DNA from: Alphaproteobacteria bacterium
GTDB taxonomy: Bacteria > Pseudomonadota > Alphaproteobacteria > Rs-D84
Length of the DNA: 42,815 nt
Assembly (NCBI GenBank): GCA_009783145.1
Contig: WRHR01000008.1
Span: forward strand, 1 to 42,815
Direction: 5' to 3'
Made by a program: the position numbers and the translations under genes. This document shows, piece after piece, positions 6,584-14,671 of this stretch. Numbering within the stretch: position 1 is the stretch's first letter; every line of letters starts with the position of its first letter. Under the pieces are notes generated by a model. That model did no database searches and was not told the DNA's origin. It saw only the letters and a program-made list of their open reading frames with translations.

Positions 6584-8005
6584 ATGATGATAAAGCTTTA
6601 TAATACGTTAACGCGCAAGCTGGAAGAATTCAAGCCTCTGGTTCCGGGGCAGGTGAGTTTTTATAGTTGCGGCCCTACGGTATATCATCATGCGCATATT
6701 GGAAATCTTCGGGCATTCGTGCTGGCGGATCTATTGAAACGCATGTTCCTGGCGAATGGGTATCAGGTCCGCAATATCATGAACATCACGGATGTCGGGC
6801 ATTTAACCAACGATGACGACGACAGCGGCGAAGACAAGATGGAAAAAGGCGCCGCGCGCGAAAATAAATCCGTTTGGGATATCGCTAAGTTTTATACAGA
6901 TGAATTTTTGCGCGATATGAAAGATTTAAATAATTTACCGCCTACGGAAATGCCAAAGGCCACGGATTATATTCAAGAACAAATTGATTTGGTAAAAAAG
7001 CTGGAAGAGCTGGGCTATGCTTATGAAATTCCAGGCGACGGAATTTATTATGACACCAGCAAGTTCTCGAATTACGGGGCTTTGACTGGCGGCGCGCTTA
7101 CCGGCAATCGTGCGGGAGCACGAGTGGGTTTTAACGATGCAAAACGCAATCCGACAGATTTCGCGTTGTGGAAATTCTCGCCCAAGGACACGAAACGCGC
7201 AATGGAATGGGACAGTCCTTGGGGCGTCGGATTCCCGGGCTGGCATGCGGAATGCAGCGCTATGAGCATATCTCTGCTGGGCAAGCATTTTGATATTCAT
7301 ACCGGCGGCATTGACCTTTCGCGAATCCATCACGCAAACGAAATCGCGCAAAGCGAACCTATCGTGGGAAAACCGTGGGTAAATTATTGGGTGCATAACG
7401 AATTTTTGGTTGATAAATCCGGCGATAAAATGGCGAAATCCAGCGGAGAATTCCTGACGCTTTCATTATTGAAAGAAAAAGGCTATGACCCTATGGCGTT
7501 CAGATATCTGCTGATGTTGGGGCATTACCAGTCGCAAATCGCATTTTCCTGGGAAGCCCTTGACGCCGCTGCCTCAGGATATAAAAACATAGCGCGAAAG
7601 GTGGCGGAATTGATGAAAGAAGCCTGCGGTCGCTTTGATCAATCGCAATATGATATGCGTAAAGGCGCGATATTATCTGCTGTCAATGACAATCTTGGGA
7701 CCCCGATAGCTCTGACAATGGTGCAAGACTTGATAACAGCTTCGGATATGAGTCCAGATACAAGGATTGAAGTATTAAAATTCGTTGATGATTTATTGGG
7801 CTTGCAGTTTATCGACCGCGCGCAAAAGCTGCTGGCGGAAGATACTGCGCCGATTCCAAGCGAAATCCAAAAACTGGCGGATGAACGCGCCGCAGCCAAA
7901 GCTGAAAAAAACTGGGCTGCCGCGGACGAGCTGCGCGCGCAAATCGAAACCGCCGGCTATATAGTGAAAGATGAAAAAGACGGATATAAAATTACTCGCA
8001 AATAA
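6584..8005 (+). CDS. cysS: Cysteinyl-tRNA synthetase
   Basis: 473 residues. This cytoplasmic class I synthetase charges tRNA-Cys with cysteine. The zinc and substrate site begins with SCGPTVYHHAHIGN, which includes the HIGH-type motif (HIGN). The zinc ligands are the Cys of SCGP, the Cys of GWHAECSAM, and the His/Glu of IHHANE. The class I KMSKS loop is KMAKS. The C-terminal helical anticodon region is present and ends IVKDEKDGYKITRK. The frame opens with a TTG at 6554, but the ATG at 6584 or 6587 gives the family start MIKLYNTLTRK. The Shine-Dalgarno is weak. A possible promoter, TTGTTT-17-TATTAT, overlaps the start of divergent recG. Confidence 0.97.
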   Translation: MMIKLYNTLTRKLEEFKPLVPGQVSFYSCGPTVYHHAHIGNLRAFVLADLLKRMFLANGYQVRNIMNITDVGHLTNDDDDSGEDKMEKGAARENKSVWDIAKFYTDEFLRDMKDLNNLPPTEMPKATDYIQEQIDLVKKLEELGYAYEIPGDGIYYDTSKFSNYGALTGGALTGNRAGARVGFNDAKRNPTDFALWKFSPKDTKRAMEWDSPWGVGFPGWHAECSAMSISLLGKHFDIHTGGIDLSRIHHANEIAQSEPIVGKPWVNYWVHNEFLVDKSGDKMAKSSGEFLTLSLLKEKGYDPMAFRYLLMLGHYQSQIAFSWEALDAAASGYKNIARKVAELMKEACGRFDQSQYDMRKGAILSAVNDNLGTPIALTMVQDLITASDMSPDTRIEVLKFVDDLLGLQFIDRAQKLLAEDTAPIPSEIQKLADERAAAKAEKNWAAADELRAQIETAGYIVKDEKDGYKITRK

Positions 8006-8013
8006 TAGTCGAT

Positions 8014-8436
8014 TCAATTGGATTTAGAGTAAAAATTGGCTGTTGCGGAGCCTTTGGCTTTCTTTCCCAATTCGGACGGAACTGGCATCAAATTTTCGTC
8101 ATAAGGTTTTAACAGTTGGTTTATGCTCATTCCCGAAAACCTGTCTGGCTGCGGGGTGTATTTATAGGCTTGTTTGTCGTTCAGGGCGGCGGCTTCGGCC
8201 GCTAATCTTTTACATTCCTCAATGAGTTTTTTTGTGCTATCAACATCACTATCAGGCTGCAACGGAGTTTCTGTTTTTGGCGGTTCGGTTGCGGGCGCGA
8301 TTTCAGCAACGCAATTGGACTTGTTGCCCTTTACCAAAGATAAAGACGAGTAGCCGTTCGGATTCGTAATAATCGAGACTTTATACAAAAGCGCCCCTTT
8401 TGGAGCGCAGATTATCATAAATACGACATTTGTCAA
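8014..8436 (-). CDS. Unknown protein, start uncertain
   Basis: Up to 140 residues, not recognised. A beta-like N-terminal region (LYKVSIITNPNGYSSLSLVKG) is followed by a Pro/Glu/Thr-rich linker, a helical stretch (STKKLIEECKRLAAEAAALN) and a C-terminal tail. The open frame begins with TTG at 8436 without a ribosome site, and a hairpin with a T run (8387-8408) lies inside its first codons. The N-terminus looks like the middle of a longer domain, so this may be a remnant of a larger gene or start later (for example TTG near 8393). It is convergent with cysS. Confidence 0.45.
   Translation of the reverse strand: MTNVVFMIICAPKGALLYKVSIITNPNGYSSLSLVKGNKSNCVAEIAPATEPPKTETPLQPDSDVDSTKKLIEECKRLAAEAAALNDKQAYKYTPQPDRFSGMSINQLLKPYDENLMPVPSELGKKAKGSATANFYSKSN
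8385..8408 (-). terminator. Terminator after the lipoprotein gene
   Basis: On the minus strand, GCGCTCC-AAAA-GGGGCGC is followed by TTTTGT, about 40 nt after the lipoprotein stop. It sits within the predicted N-terminus of the next frame, which casts doubt on that start. Confidence 0.6.
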
Positions 8437-8447
8437 ATGCCCGGTAG

Positions 8448-8816
8448 TTATTTTCTGACTATCGGCACGACTTCTGTCCGGTCGTAAGTGCAGATACTGT
8501 TGCTGATTGCGTCTATTCCGATCCCTATGACGCCGCCGAAGACGATACTACCGAATATCCATGGGTTGACGCCGGAATGCACGACTGCGTAAGACTGTTT
8601 GATTTTGCCTTCTTCCAGGACCGTAATCTTGACGCCGCTGCAGGACTTTGGAACAATCACCAAGCCGGGCAGGATTACCGTCTGGGTACCCATGCGAGTG
8701 GTGACTTCGGCCGTCACGCGGCTTCCGTCGCTGGTCATCATATTTATGGCGTCCGGCCCGCCGTCTATAACCGTCGCGCAGCCGGTCATTAATAATGCAA
8801 AGAGTAATTTTTTCAT
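8448..8816 (-). CDS. Small outer-membrane-type lipoprotein
   Basis: 122 residues with a lipoprotein signal peptide MKKLLFALLMTGC: lipobox LMTGC, lipidated Cys13. The mature part has beta segments with a TxxGTQTVILPG stretch and a late glycine-rich hydrophobic segment (WIFGSIVFGGVIGIGIDAI). It ends with a short tail containing one Cys. This order (GC-ATV start, PEGA-like strands, then N-P-W-x-x-G-N/S-I-x-x-G-G-x-x-G-x-x-I-D-A) is common in uncharacterised proteobacterial lipoproteins. The exact role is unknown. It follows rpoD in the same direction but has its own terminator, and the rpoD terminator separates it from rpoD. Confidence 0.75.
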   Translation of the reverse strand: MKKLLFALLMTGCATVIDGGPDAINMMTSDGSRVTAEVTTRMGTQTVILPGLVIVPKSCSGVKITVLEEGKIKQSYAVVHSGVNPWIFGSIVFGGVIGIGIDAISNSICTYDRTEVVPIVRK

Positions 8817-8870
8817 CGATTAATTATGGATGAAAATAAGTTTCTGACCAATAGGAAGCAATTCAGTCAA

Positions 8871-8899
8871 AATAAATCGCCCATTTGGGCGATTTTTAT
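8871..8899 (-). terminator. Terminator of rpoD
   Basis: AATAAATCGCCC-ATTT-GGGCGATTTTTATT: an 11-12 bp stem with T runs on both sides. The rpoD stop codon (8896-8898) lies at its edge. Confidence 0.85.
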
Positions 8900-10962
8900 T
8901 CTTCCAGGAACGAACGCAACTTGCGCGCGCGGGTAGGGTGCTTCAGCTTGTTCAGCGCTTTCTGCTCTATCTGGCGTATGCGTTCGCGCGTCACGCCGAT
9001 ATATTCGCCGACTTCTTCCAGGGTGCTGGTCTTGTTCGTGCTCATCCCAAATCTCTGGCGCAGGACCGTTTCCTCTTTCGGGTCCAGTTCCGACAGAATC
9101 TGAGTCACTATTTTACGCAGGTTTTTCTGCGCCGCGCTGGTAAACGGATTCTTCGCCGTCTCGTCCGCGATGATTTCGATGCGGCTGCTGTCGTCCTCAG
9201 AGCCGACCGGCGCTTCCAGCGACACCGGGCGCAGATTGACCTTCAGCGCCTTGTGGATTTTCTCCACCGGCAAGTAAATGACTTTGGACAGCTCTTCCGC
9301 GGTTGCTTGGCGACCGTGCTTATGCATAAACTGGCGCTGGGCTTTCTGTATCTTGTGAATATTATCGATCATATGAACCGGGATGCGGATAGTGCGCGCC
9401 TGGTCTGCGATGCTGCGCGAAATACCCTGTTGAATCCAGTTCGTCGCATAAGTCGAAAACTTGTTCCCCAGGCGATAGTCGAACTTGTCGACCGCTTTCA
9501 TCAGACCGATGTTGCCGTCCTGGACCAGGTCGGAAAAGTCCAGCCCCAGCCCGCGCGGCGACGAACGTTTCGCAAACTTGATAACCAGGCGCAGGTTCGC
9601 TTCTATCATTTCGTGCTTCGCGCGCGCGGCTTCCTGCTGGCCGCGGCGGACAAGATCCACGACCTTTTTATATTCGCTTGTCGGCTGTCCCGTCTCGATT
9701 GCGACTTTCAGGATTTCCTCTTGAATTTTCAAGATATCCTTTTCGTATTTGGTCGCGAATTTCTGCCAGGCCGGAGATTTGCTTTTCATAAGCTTTTTCG
9801 CCCAGTTCCTGTTCAGCTCGTTCCCCGCGTATTCCGCCAGGAATTCTTCGCGCTTGATTTTCGACGTAGTCGCCAAGCGCAGCAGTTTTCCTTCCAACCC
9901 CATCAAAAGGGCGGTGCGCGCGGTCAGCTTTTCCAAGATTTCCGCAACGCGTTCGTCGTTCAGGCGGATTTTGCTGACGTGCTCGAACAAATCCAGGCGA
10001 GATTTCGCATATTTCTTTTCCAGCGCCTCGTCCGGCTTTGCGGACTTGACCAGGTTTTCCAAGCGCTGTTTCTGCAGTTTCTCAAGATTGTTGAAAATGC
10101 GCTTTATTTTTGCGAATACATCCAAAACGGTCGGCATCAGGGCTTCTTCCATCATCGGAATCGGCACGCCGGAACTGCCGCGCGGAGTTTCGTCTTTCGC
10201 CGGCTGGTCTGCATCTTCGGCGGGTTCTTCCTCTTCCTCGTCGCCAAGAGTATCGTCCAAGTCGTCGTCTTCCAGCTCTTCGATATTTTCCACGCCCTTG
10301 TTCTTCAGGGTGTCCGCCAAAGCGGCCAAAGTCCTCTGCTCGTGATCCGAAGAATACATCACTTCCAGATTCACGATATAACGCAGCTTGATTTCGTCGT
10401 CCAGCAGTTGTTGATACCAATCCAACATAGCGCGTATAGTCATCGGGCTTTCGCACAGGCCGTATACCATCAGGCGCGACGCGGCCTCGATACGCTGAGC
10501 AATCGCGACTTCTCCCGCGGCGGTCAGCAGTTGCACCGTACCGATAGACTTCAAGTAAGACTGCACCGAATCCTGAATCCCCAGAGTCAGGCCGCCGGTG
10601 GTGCTGCGCTCCAGCTGTTTCGCGTAATGTTCGTAATCTTCGTCGTTGGCGTAAACTTGCTCGGCATCGCTATTCAGCGCGTCGCGGCTTTTATCGCGAG
10701 GCGACGAATCCTCCATATCGTCCATATTGCCGTAAGTATCGGCAAAAACCGAAGATTCCAAGACTTCCAGCGCCAAATCCTGTTGGAAAAAAGATAAGAC
10801 TTCGTCTTTTTCGCTGTCGTTGATTTCGTCCGCAGCGATCGCGGTATCGAAATCCATCTGCGACAGAAAGCCGGCGTCAGTCGCGGACTGGGCCAGCTTG
10901 CGCAAATTCTCGGGCAGAGAATCGATTAAAAACTTGGTTGCTTCGTCGATCTGTTTTGGCAT
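8896..10962 (-). CDS. rpoD: Primary sigma factor RpoD (sigma-70)
   Basis: 688 residues. Region 1.1 covers about residues 1-60, and region 1.2 has QDSVQSYLKSIGTVQLL near 129. A long non-conserved region with an acidic run (EDDDLDDTLGDEEEEE) follows. Region 2 contains LDFSDLVQDGNIGLMKAV and ADQARTIRIPVHM. Region 4 has GVTRERIRQIEQKALNKL. The region 2.3 dyad normally written TYATWWIRQAI reads TYATNWIQQGI here: Asn508 (codon 9439-9441) replaces the first Trp, and neighbouring Arg and Ala are also changed. The ATG has GAGG 7-8 nt before it, and this sequence touches the left inverted repeat of the S23 unit. That insertion separates rpoD from any older promoter; it is probably read from the trcR promoter at 11930. 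Confidence 0.97.
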   Translation of the reverse strand: MPKQIDEATKFLIDSLPENLRKLAQSATDAGFLSQMDFDTAIAADEINDSEKDEVLSFFQQDLALEVLESSVFADTYGNMDDMEDSSPRDKSRDALNSDAEQVYANDEDYEHYAKQLERSTTGGLTLGIQDSVQSYLKSIGTVQLLTAAGEVAIAQRIEAASRLMVYGLCESPMTIRAMLDWYQQLLDDEIKLRYIVNLEVMYSSDHEQRTLAALADTLKNKGVENIEELEDDDLDDTLGDEEEEEPAEDADQPAKDETPRGSSGVPIPMMEEALMPTVLDVFAKIKRIFNNLEKLQKQRLENLVKSAKPDEALEKKYAKSRLDLFEHVSKIRLNDERVAEILEKLTARTALLMGLEGKLLRLATTSKIKREEFLAEYAGNELNRNWAKKLMKSKSPAWQKFATKYEKDILKIQEEILKVAIETGQPTSEYKKVVDLVRRGQQEAARAKHEMIEANLRLVIKFAKRSSPRGLGLDFSDLVQDGNIGLMKAVDKFDYRLGNKFSTYATNWIQQGISRSIADQARTIRIPVHMIDNIHKIQKAQRQFMHKHGRQATAEELSKVIYLPVEKIHKALKVNLRPVSLEAPVGSEDDSSRIEIIADETAKNPFTSAAQKNLRKIVTQILSELDPKEETVLRQRFGMSTNKTSTLEEVGEYIGVTRERIRQIEQKALNKLKHPTRARKLRSFLEE

Positions 10963-10972
10963 GTTTTATCCT

Positions 10973-11396
10973 CGTGATGCGAGACGCGAAACGCGAGACG
11001 CGTATAAAATTCGTTATTTTATCATTTTATTAAGCATCATTCGTACTCGTTCCGCCAATTCTAATAGCTCTGTAAAATTTTGTTCCATAATAAAAGACAA
11101 ATCTTTTGATATGTTAATTTGAGTTATAAGTTCGCAAACAGAGCCACGAGCGATACCATAAAAATGTTGTTTCTCTCCGTCTGTTATCCGCGCACCGCCT
11201 TCTGATAAATTAGAAACTACGGATACGGCCGCCCTTGTCATTTGAGAGCGAAGACCAAATAATTCTGTTTTGGGGAACTCTTCGGTTGATTTGTATATTT
11301 TCAACACCAAAGAATACGCCACCTTATAAACATCTAAATCTTCTATCGTTTTCATATTCGCTCTCACGCGTTTCGCGTCTCGCGTTTCGCGTCACG
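10973..11396 (-). mobile_element. 424-bp inverted-repeat unit carrying an S23-type gene
   Basis: The left end (10973-11003) and right end (11366-11396) are 31-bp imperfect inverted repeats made of GCGARACGCGA units, with about four mismatches. They enclose a single small gene. The left end begins within the rpoD Shine-Dalgarno. The right end supplies the last codons of trcR (KRDAKRETRNA). No transposase is encoded, so the unit would need one in trans or another mechanism. Confidence 0.6.
11014..11355 (-). CDS. Four-helix bundle protein, S23 / 23S rRNA intervening-sequence family
   Basis: 113 residues. The family hallmarks are clear: DLDVYKVAYSLVLKIYKST near the start, then FPKTELFGLRSQMTRAAVSV, NLSEGGARITDGEKQHFYGIARGS, and an amphipathic C-terminal helix. 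These proteins form four-helix bundles. They were first seen in intervening sequences of 23S rRNA and are related to the Avd accessory proteins of diversity-generating retroelements. Their function outside those settings is unknown. The ATG at 11355 has GAGAG 5 nt upstream and is preferred over the GTG at 11367, which lies in the inverted repeat. No reverse transcriptase is nearby. The gene sits alone inside the inverted-repeat unit between trcR and rpoD. Confidence 0.85.
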   Translation of the reverse strand: MKTIEDLDVYKVAYSLVLKIYKSTEEFPKTELFGLRSQMTRAAVSVVSNLSEGGARITDGEKQHFYGIARGSVCELITQINISKDLSFIMEQNFTELLELAERVRMMLNKMIK

Positions 11397-11903
11397 TTTA
11401 TCCAGCTGCTCGCGCAGGGCGCTTTCGGATACAAGGCCCAGCACGATCGGGCTTTGTATCTGTATATTGGAATAGTTTTTATGAGTCTTGTTGCGGATGC
11501 TGGCAACCGTGGGATTGGTGCTGCGCATCAGGCGCGCAATCTGTCCGTCGGTCAGTTCCGGATAATTCCTTATGATCCACAGGATTCCGCCCATGCGGTT
11601 TTGGCGGTGCAGCATCGGCGTATATCCGATGCCTTTTTTGTTCTGCTTTTTCTGCGCCTGGACAACATTGTCGCGCAAAGCAAGACGCGCGGACGTGTCG
11701 GCCTCGCACCGGGTGATATCTTCGGCGGTCAGCTGCTTGTTCAGGATGGGGTCAAGGCCTTGGACCTTGCTGCGCTCGGCATCGGCGATCGTTTTAACTT
11801 CCAGCTCGTGCAAGCCGCAGAAATCGGCGATTTGCTCGAACGTCAGAGAGGTATTTTCAACCAGCCACAAAGCGGTGGATTTCGGCATATACGGATAATT
11901 CAT
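11364..11903 (-). CDS. trcR: TrcR family cell-cycle transcription regulator (DUF1013)
   Basis: 179 residues. The N-terminus (MPKSTALWLVENTSLTFEQIADFCGLHELEVKTIAD) and the central block (YTPMLHRQNRMGGILWIIRN, then LTDGQIARLMRSTNPTVASI and NKTHKNYSNI) match the alphaproteobacterial DUF1013/TrcR family. Members are DNA-binding proteins with two HTH-like segments, reported to take part in cell-cycle transcription. The family is nearly confined to Alphaproteobacteria and is one of the best lineage markers in the window. ATG at 11903 with AAGG upstream. The last ten residues (RDAKRETRNA) come from the right inverted repeat of the S23 unit, so the C-terminus is altered. Confidence 0.88.
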   Translation of the reverse strand: MNYPYMPKSTALWLVENTSLTFEQIADFCGLHELEVKTIADAERSKVQGLDPILNKQLTAEDITRCEADTSARLALRDNVVQAQKKQNKKGIGYTPMLHRQNRMGGILWIIRNYPELTDGQIARLMRSTNPTVASIRNKTHKNYSNIQIQSPIVLGLVSESALREQLDKRDAKRETRNA

Positions 11904-11929
11904 GGGAAACCTTTTTATTTAGCTTCGCG

Positions 11930-11958
11930 AATATAGTGCATTTATCTTGCATTTTCAA
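11930..11958 (-). promoter_or_regulatory. Promoter of trcR, probably also reading S23 and rpoD
   Basis: TTGAAA (11953-11958, minus strand), 17 bp, TATATT (11930-11935). No terminator is visible between trcR and rpoD, so all three genes may be co-transcribed. Confidence 0.65.
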
Positions 11959-11981
11959 GGGGATTTTTTCAAAAAAGCAGG

Positions 11982-13382
11982 CTAAAGCGCCGCCAAAGGC
12001 TGCATCGTATGACCGGTTTCGGATTCTGAAATGCCAAGGCCGATATTCTGCAGCTTTTTCACCATATCCGGAAAGCCGCGCAGGGCAAAGTCCGGCAGGC
12101 TTATTTTGCTTTGTCCGGGCGACATTGCCGCCGCGATTACCAGCGCCGCCGTGCCGCGCAAATCCATGCCTTGCGCGCTCGCCGAATGCAATTCGGACGG
12201 GAATACTGTTGCGGACAGGTATTTTATATTAGTTTCTCGCACCTCGAATTCGGATTTCAGCCCGAATTTGGCCAGTTCCGGGAAATGCTTGCTGCGTCCT
12301 TCCCAAATCGGGTCAAGGAAAACGGTCGGAGCGGCGCTATCGGCCATAACCGGCGCCCAAATTTGGTGCATATCCGTTTCCTTGCCCAGAAAGGGCGAAC
12401 ATAGCATAATCATTCCCGGTAATTTTCCGCGCCCGGAAAAATCCATATCCATAGCGGTGCTGTTATCGTGGGTTTTCAGCCAACCGCCACGCTTTACGCC
12501 CGCGCCGCCCATTTGCTCTATCAGGGAATTGAGCCAGGGTTTGCAAGACTCCGAATGAATACCTTGGAGCGATATTTTCCCACGCGTCGCGCACGCAAGC
12601 AGGGCGTAGAATCCAGTCTCTAATCTATCCGGCATAATCTTGAATTCGCCGCCATGAAGCAGGCCGGGTTTTCTGGGCTTGGAAATTATCGCCGTATGTC
12701 CGCCGCCGCGCAGCTTCATCCCCATTGCGTTCAACATATGCATCAGATGCGCGACTTCGGGCTCTTGCGCGGCATTGTAAATCGCTTGGATTCCATCCGC
12801 TCCAGCCGCGGCCAGCATCCATTGGAAAGTCGCGCCATGCGAAGGCTTCGCTGTGGAAAAAATGTTTGGAGCCGGGGCCGGCTCGCCCGTCAGTTCAAGT
12901 TTCAGGCCGACATCGTCCATAGTATCGGTAACGCCCAGCACGCTGGAGAGTATGCCCAGATGAAAGTCTATGCCGCGGTCGCGCGCGCCGAACTTGCAGC
13001 CGCCCGGCTTTGGCACGACTATGCCGTCCCACTCGCCGGTGATGCGGAATCGCGCAAGCAGCGCGCCCCAGATGTAATAGCTGGCGCGGAAAGCATAAGC
13101 CTCATCCGACAGAATATTAGTTTTTATCTTTTGGGCATGTATCCGCATTTCGCCGGAATCAGGGTTATAGCGTACATCTATGCCCAGTTTTTCCATCAAA
13201 ACGCCCATATTCAGCACGTCCGCGATATGCGGAACATTGCGCAATGTGACCGGCTGATCGGTCAGAACGGCTGCTGCCATCGCGCCCAAGACCTCGTTCT
13301 TTGCGCCGGAAATCCGAACGGTTCCGGATACGGGAACGCCGCCGTCAATGAGCATATAATCTGGGATGAAAAAGCCTGACAT
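11982..13382 (-). CDS. murA: UDP-N-acetylglucosamine 1-carboxyvinyltransferase MurA
   Basis: 466 residues, slightly longer than the usual 420-430. It transfers enolpyruvate from PEP to UDP-GlcNAc, the first committed step of peptidoglycan synthesis in the cytoplasm. The Lys-Asn pair is in ISGAKNEVLGAMAA near residue 26. The catalytic Cys, target of fosfomycin in this family, lies in PGGCKFGAR near 127. PDRLETGFYALLACA is near 256. The sequence is a divergent MurA, with extra residues in the second half. The start is taken as the ATG at 13382 (AAGG 6 nt upstream) rather than the TTG at 13388. It is divergent from murB, 45 bp apart. Confidence 0.93.
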   Translation of the reverse strand: MSGFFIPDYMLIDGGVPVSGTVRISGAKNEVLGAMAAAVLTDQPVTLRNVPHIADVLNMGVLMEKLGIDVRYNPDSGEMRIHAQKIKTNILSDEAYAFRASYYIWGALLARFRITGEWDGIVVPKPGGCKFGARDRGIDFHLGILSSVLGVTDTMDDVGLKLELTGEPAPAPNIFSTAKPSHGATFQWMLAAAGADGIQAIYNAAQEPEVAHLMHMLNAMGMKLRGGGHTAIISKPRKPGLLHGGEFKIMPDRLETGFYALLACATRGKISLQGIHSESCKPWLNSLIEQMGGAGVKRGGWLKTHDNSTAMDMDFSGRGKLPGMIMLCSPFLGKETDMHQIWAPVMADSAAPTVFLDPIWEGRSKHFPELAKFGLKSEFEVRETNIKYLSATVFPSELHSASAQGMDLRGTAALVIAAAMSPGQSKISLPDFALRGFPDMVKKLQNIGLGISESETGHTMQPLAAL

Positions 13383-13390
13383 GAACAACC

Positions 13391-13420
13391 TTGTTTATCT
13401 ATCGGCTTTTATTGTATAAT
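13391..13420 (+). promoter_or_regulatory. Promoter of murB, predicted leaderless
   Basis: TTGTTT (13391-13396), 18 bp, TATAAT (13415-13420). The ATG at 13428 follows after 7 nt and no Shine-Dalgarno can fit. Confidence 0.6.
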
Positions 13421-13427
13421 ATCGTAA

Positions 13428-14342
13428 ATGCAAAAACAAGTATTGGATTTTTACGACAATATCAAAAAAAGCTTGGGCGCGCGGATACAACTGAACGCGC
13501 CGATGGCGCCAAAATGCGGGTTTCAAACCGGGGGCGAGGCCGACCTGCTGTTTGCACCGGAAACAATTCAAGAATTGCAAGAATTTTTACGTGCATTGCC
13601 ACCCGCGCTGAATCCTGTAATTCTTGGCGGAGGCAGCAATGTCTTGATACGAGATGCGGGAATCCGCGCTCCGGTAATATGGACCGCAAACTTGGAATGC
13701 GAGATTTCTACAGATGATTGCAAAATAACAGCTGGGGCAGGGACGAAAAACGCGGCTGTTGCGGCGAATGCAGCCAATGCTGGAATTTCGGGGTTAGAGT
13801 TTCTTTGCGGAATACCGGGGACAATCGGCGGCGCGGCACGCGGAAATGCGGGCGCTTATGGCGGGGCTATGTCAGATATCGTGCAGCATCTTGATATTGT
13901 AAATCGCGCCGGAGAATTGATATCTCTGTCCGCGGATGAATTAAAATATTCATATCGAAATCTGGAACTGCCGCAGGGATGTATTATTGTCGGAATGGAA
14001 TTGCAAGGAATGCCGGCAAACCCGGACGACATAAGGGCAAGGATGCTGGAATACGCAACCGCGCGCAAAGAAAAGCAACCGGCGGGATTGACCCTTGGGT
14101 CTGCGTTTAAAAATCCTCCGGGCGATTTCGCGGGGAGGCTGATAGAAGCAGTCGGATTGAAAGGTGTGAATTCGGACGGCGCTTATTTTTCCGAAAAGCA
14201 TGCGAACTTTTTGATGAATGACGGCAGCGCAGCTTCGGCGGATTTGGAGGCTCTTCTGCAGCGTGCCCAGAAAGAAGTTATGGATAAATTCGATGTGGCG
14301 CTGGAGCCGGAAATAAAAATCATCGGGGATTTACAAACTTAA
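13428..14342 (+). CDS. murB: UDP-N-acetylenolpyruvoylglucosamine reductase MurB
   Basis: 304 residues. This FAD- and NADPH-dependent enzyme reduces the MurA product to UDP-N-acetylmuramic acid. FAD-binding signatures include GGEADLLFAP, ILGGGSNVLIRD and LEFLCGIPGTIGGAARGNAGAYG. The catalytic Ser is in LGSAFKNPPG and the catalytic Glu in LEPEIKIIG. The segment YSYRNLELP corresponds to the Tyr-containing loop region. Pairing with divergent murA makes functional sense: consecutive steps of one pathway are controlled from one 45-bp region. The predicted mRNA is leaderless. Confidence 0.96.
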   Translation: MQKQVLDFYDNIKKSLGARIQLNAPMAPKCGFQTGGEADLLFAPETIQELQEFLRALPPALNPVILGGGSNVLIRDAGIRAPVIWTANLECEISTDDCKITAGAGTKNAAVAANAANAGISGLEFLCGIPGTIGGAARGNAGAYGGAMSDIVQHLDIVNRAGELISLSADELKYSYRNLELPQGCIIVGMELQGMPANPDDIRARMLEYATARKEKQPAGLTLGSAFKNPPGDFAGRLIEAVGLKGVNSDGAYFSEKHANFLMNDGSAASADLEALLQRAQKEVMDKFDVALEPEIKIIGDLQT

Positions 14343-14382
14343 GATAGCACCCAAAATCGTCAAGAGTTTATGACAAGCAAAT

Positions 14383-14411
14383 GCTATAATGCCTCCGTAT
14401 CCTAAAGGAGG
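14383..14411 (+). promoter_or_regulatory. Extended -10 promoter and strong ribosome site of the small exported protein
   Basis: TGCTATAAT (TATAAT 14385-14390) with a poor -35. AAAGGAGG at 14404-14411 is the strongest Shine-Dalgarno in the window, 6 nt before the ATG, suggesting high expression. Confidence 0.6.
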
Positions 14412-14417
14412 TACCTC

Positions 14418-14663
14418 ATGAAAATAAAAAACATAATGATGCTGGGCGCTTTAGCTGCAGTATTTACAATATCCGGCGCGGTAGCAGATGTTGCGGTTGC
14501 CCCGCGTGTCACGGCTGGCGGCGGTGACGGCGGAGGCGTTACGTTGAAGGTGACTGCAGGCACAAATTGCTCTGACCCTGGTGGATTAGCCGCTTGTGGA
14601 TCAACAATCTGCGCCTGTGTTACTGCTGGAGAGGGTAAATATAAATGGGTAGAAATGAGATAA
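14418..14663 (+). CDS. Small exported Gly- and Cys-rich protein, unknown
   Basis: 81 residues with a Sec signal peptide (MKIKNIMMLGALAAVFTISGAVA, cleavage probably after GAVA near residue 23). The mature chain of about 58 residues begins with a Gly-rich stretch (TAGGGDGGGV). It then carries four Cys in NCSDPGGLAACGSTICACV, likely two disulfides in the periplasm or outside. No family recognised. The gene is monocistronic, with its own extended -10 promoter, consensus ribosome site and terminator, so it may be an abundant small secreted protein. Confidence 0.75.
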   Translation: MKIKNIMMLGALAAVFTISGAVADVAVAPRVTAGGGDGGGVTLKVTAGTNCSDPGGLAACGSTICACVTAGEGKYKWVEMR

Positions 14664-14671
14664 CAATAAAA

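Noticed and set aside
10082-10456. Small Arg/Gly-rich frames inside rpoD and other GC-rich genes
   Set aside because: Off-frame readings of the acidic region of rpoD; composition alone explains them.
8938-10797. A 619-codon open frame on the + strand opposite rpoD
   Set aside because: It is entirely antisense to an unmistakable rpoD. Biased codon use in GC-rich genes leaves such antisense frames open. The translation is Arg/Phe/Gln-rich with no family features.
11014-11355. Avd protein of a diversity-generating retroelement
   Set aside because: The fold is related, but there is no reverse transcriptase, template repeat or variable repeat in the window; the sequence fits the general S23 family better.
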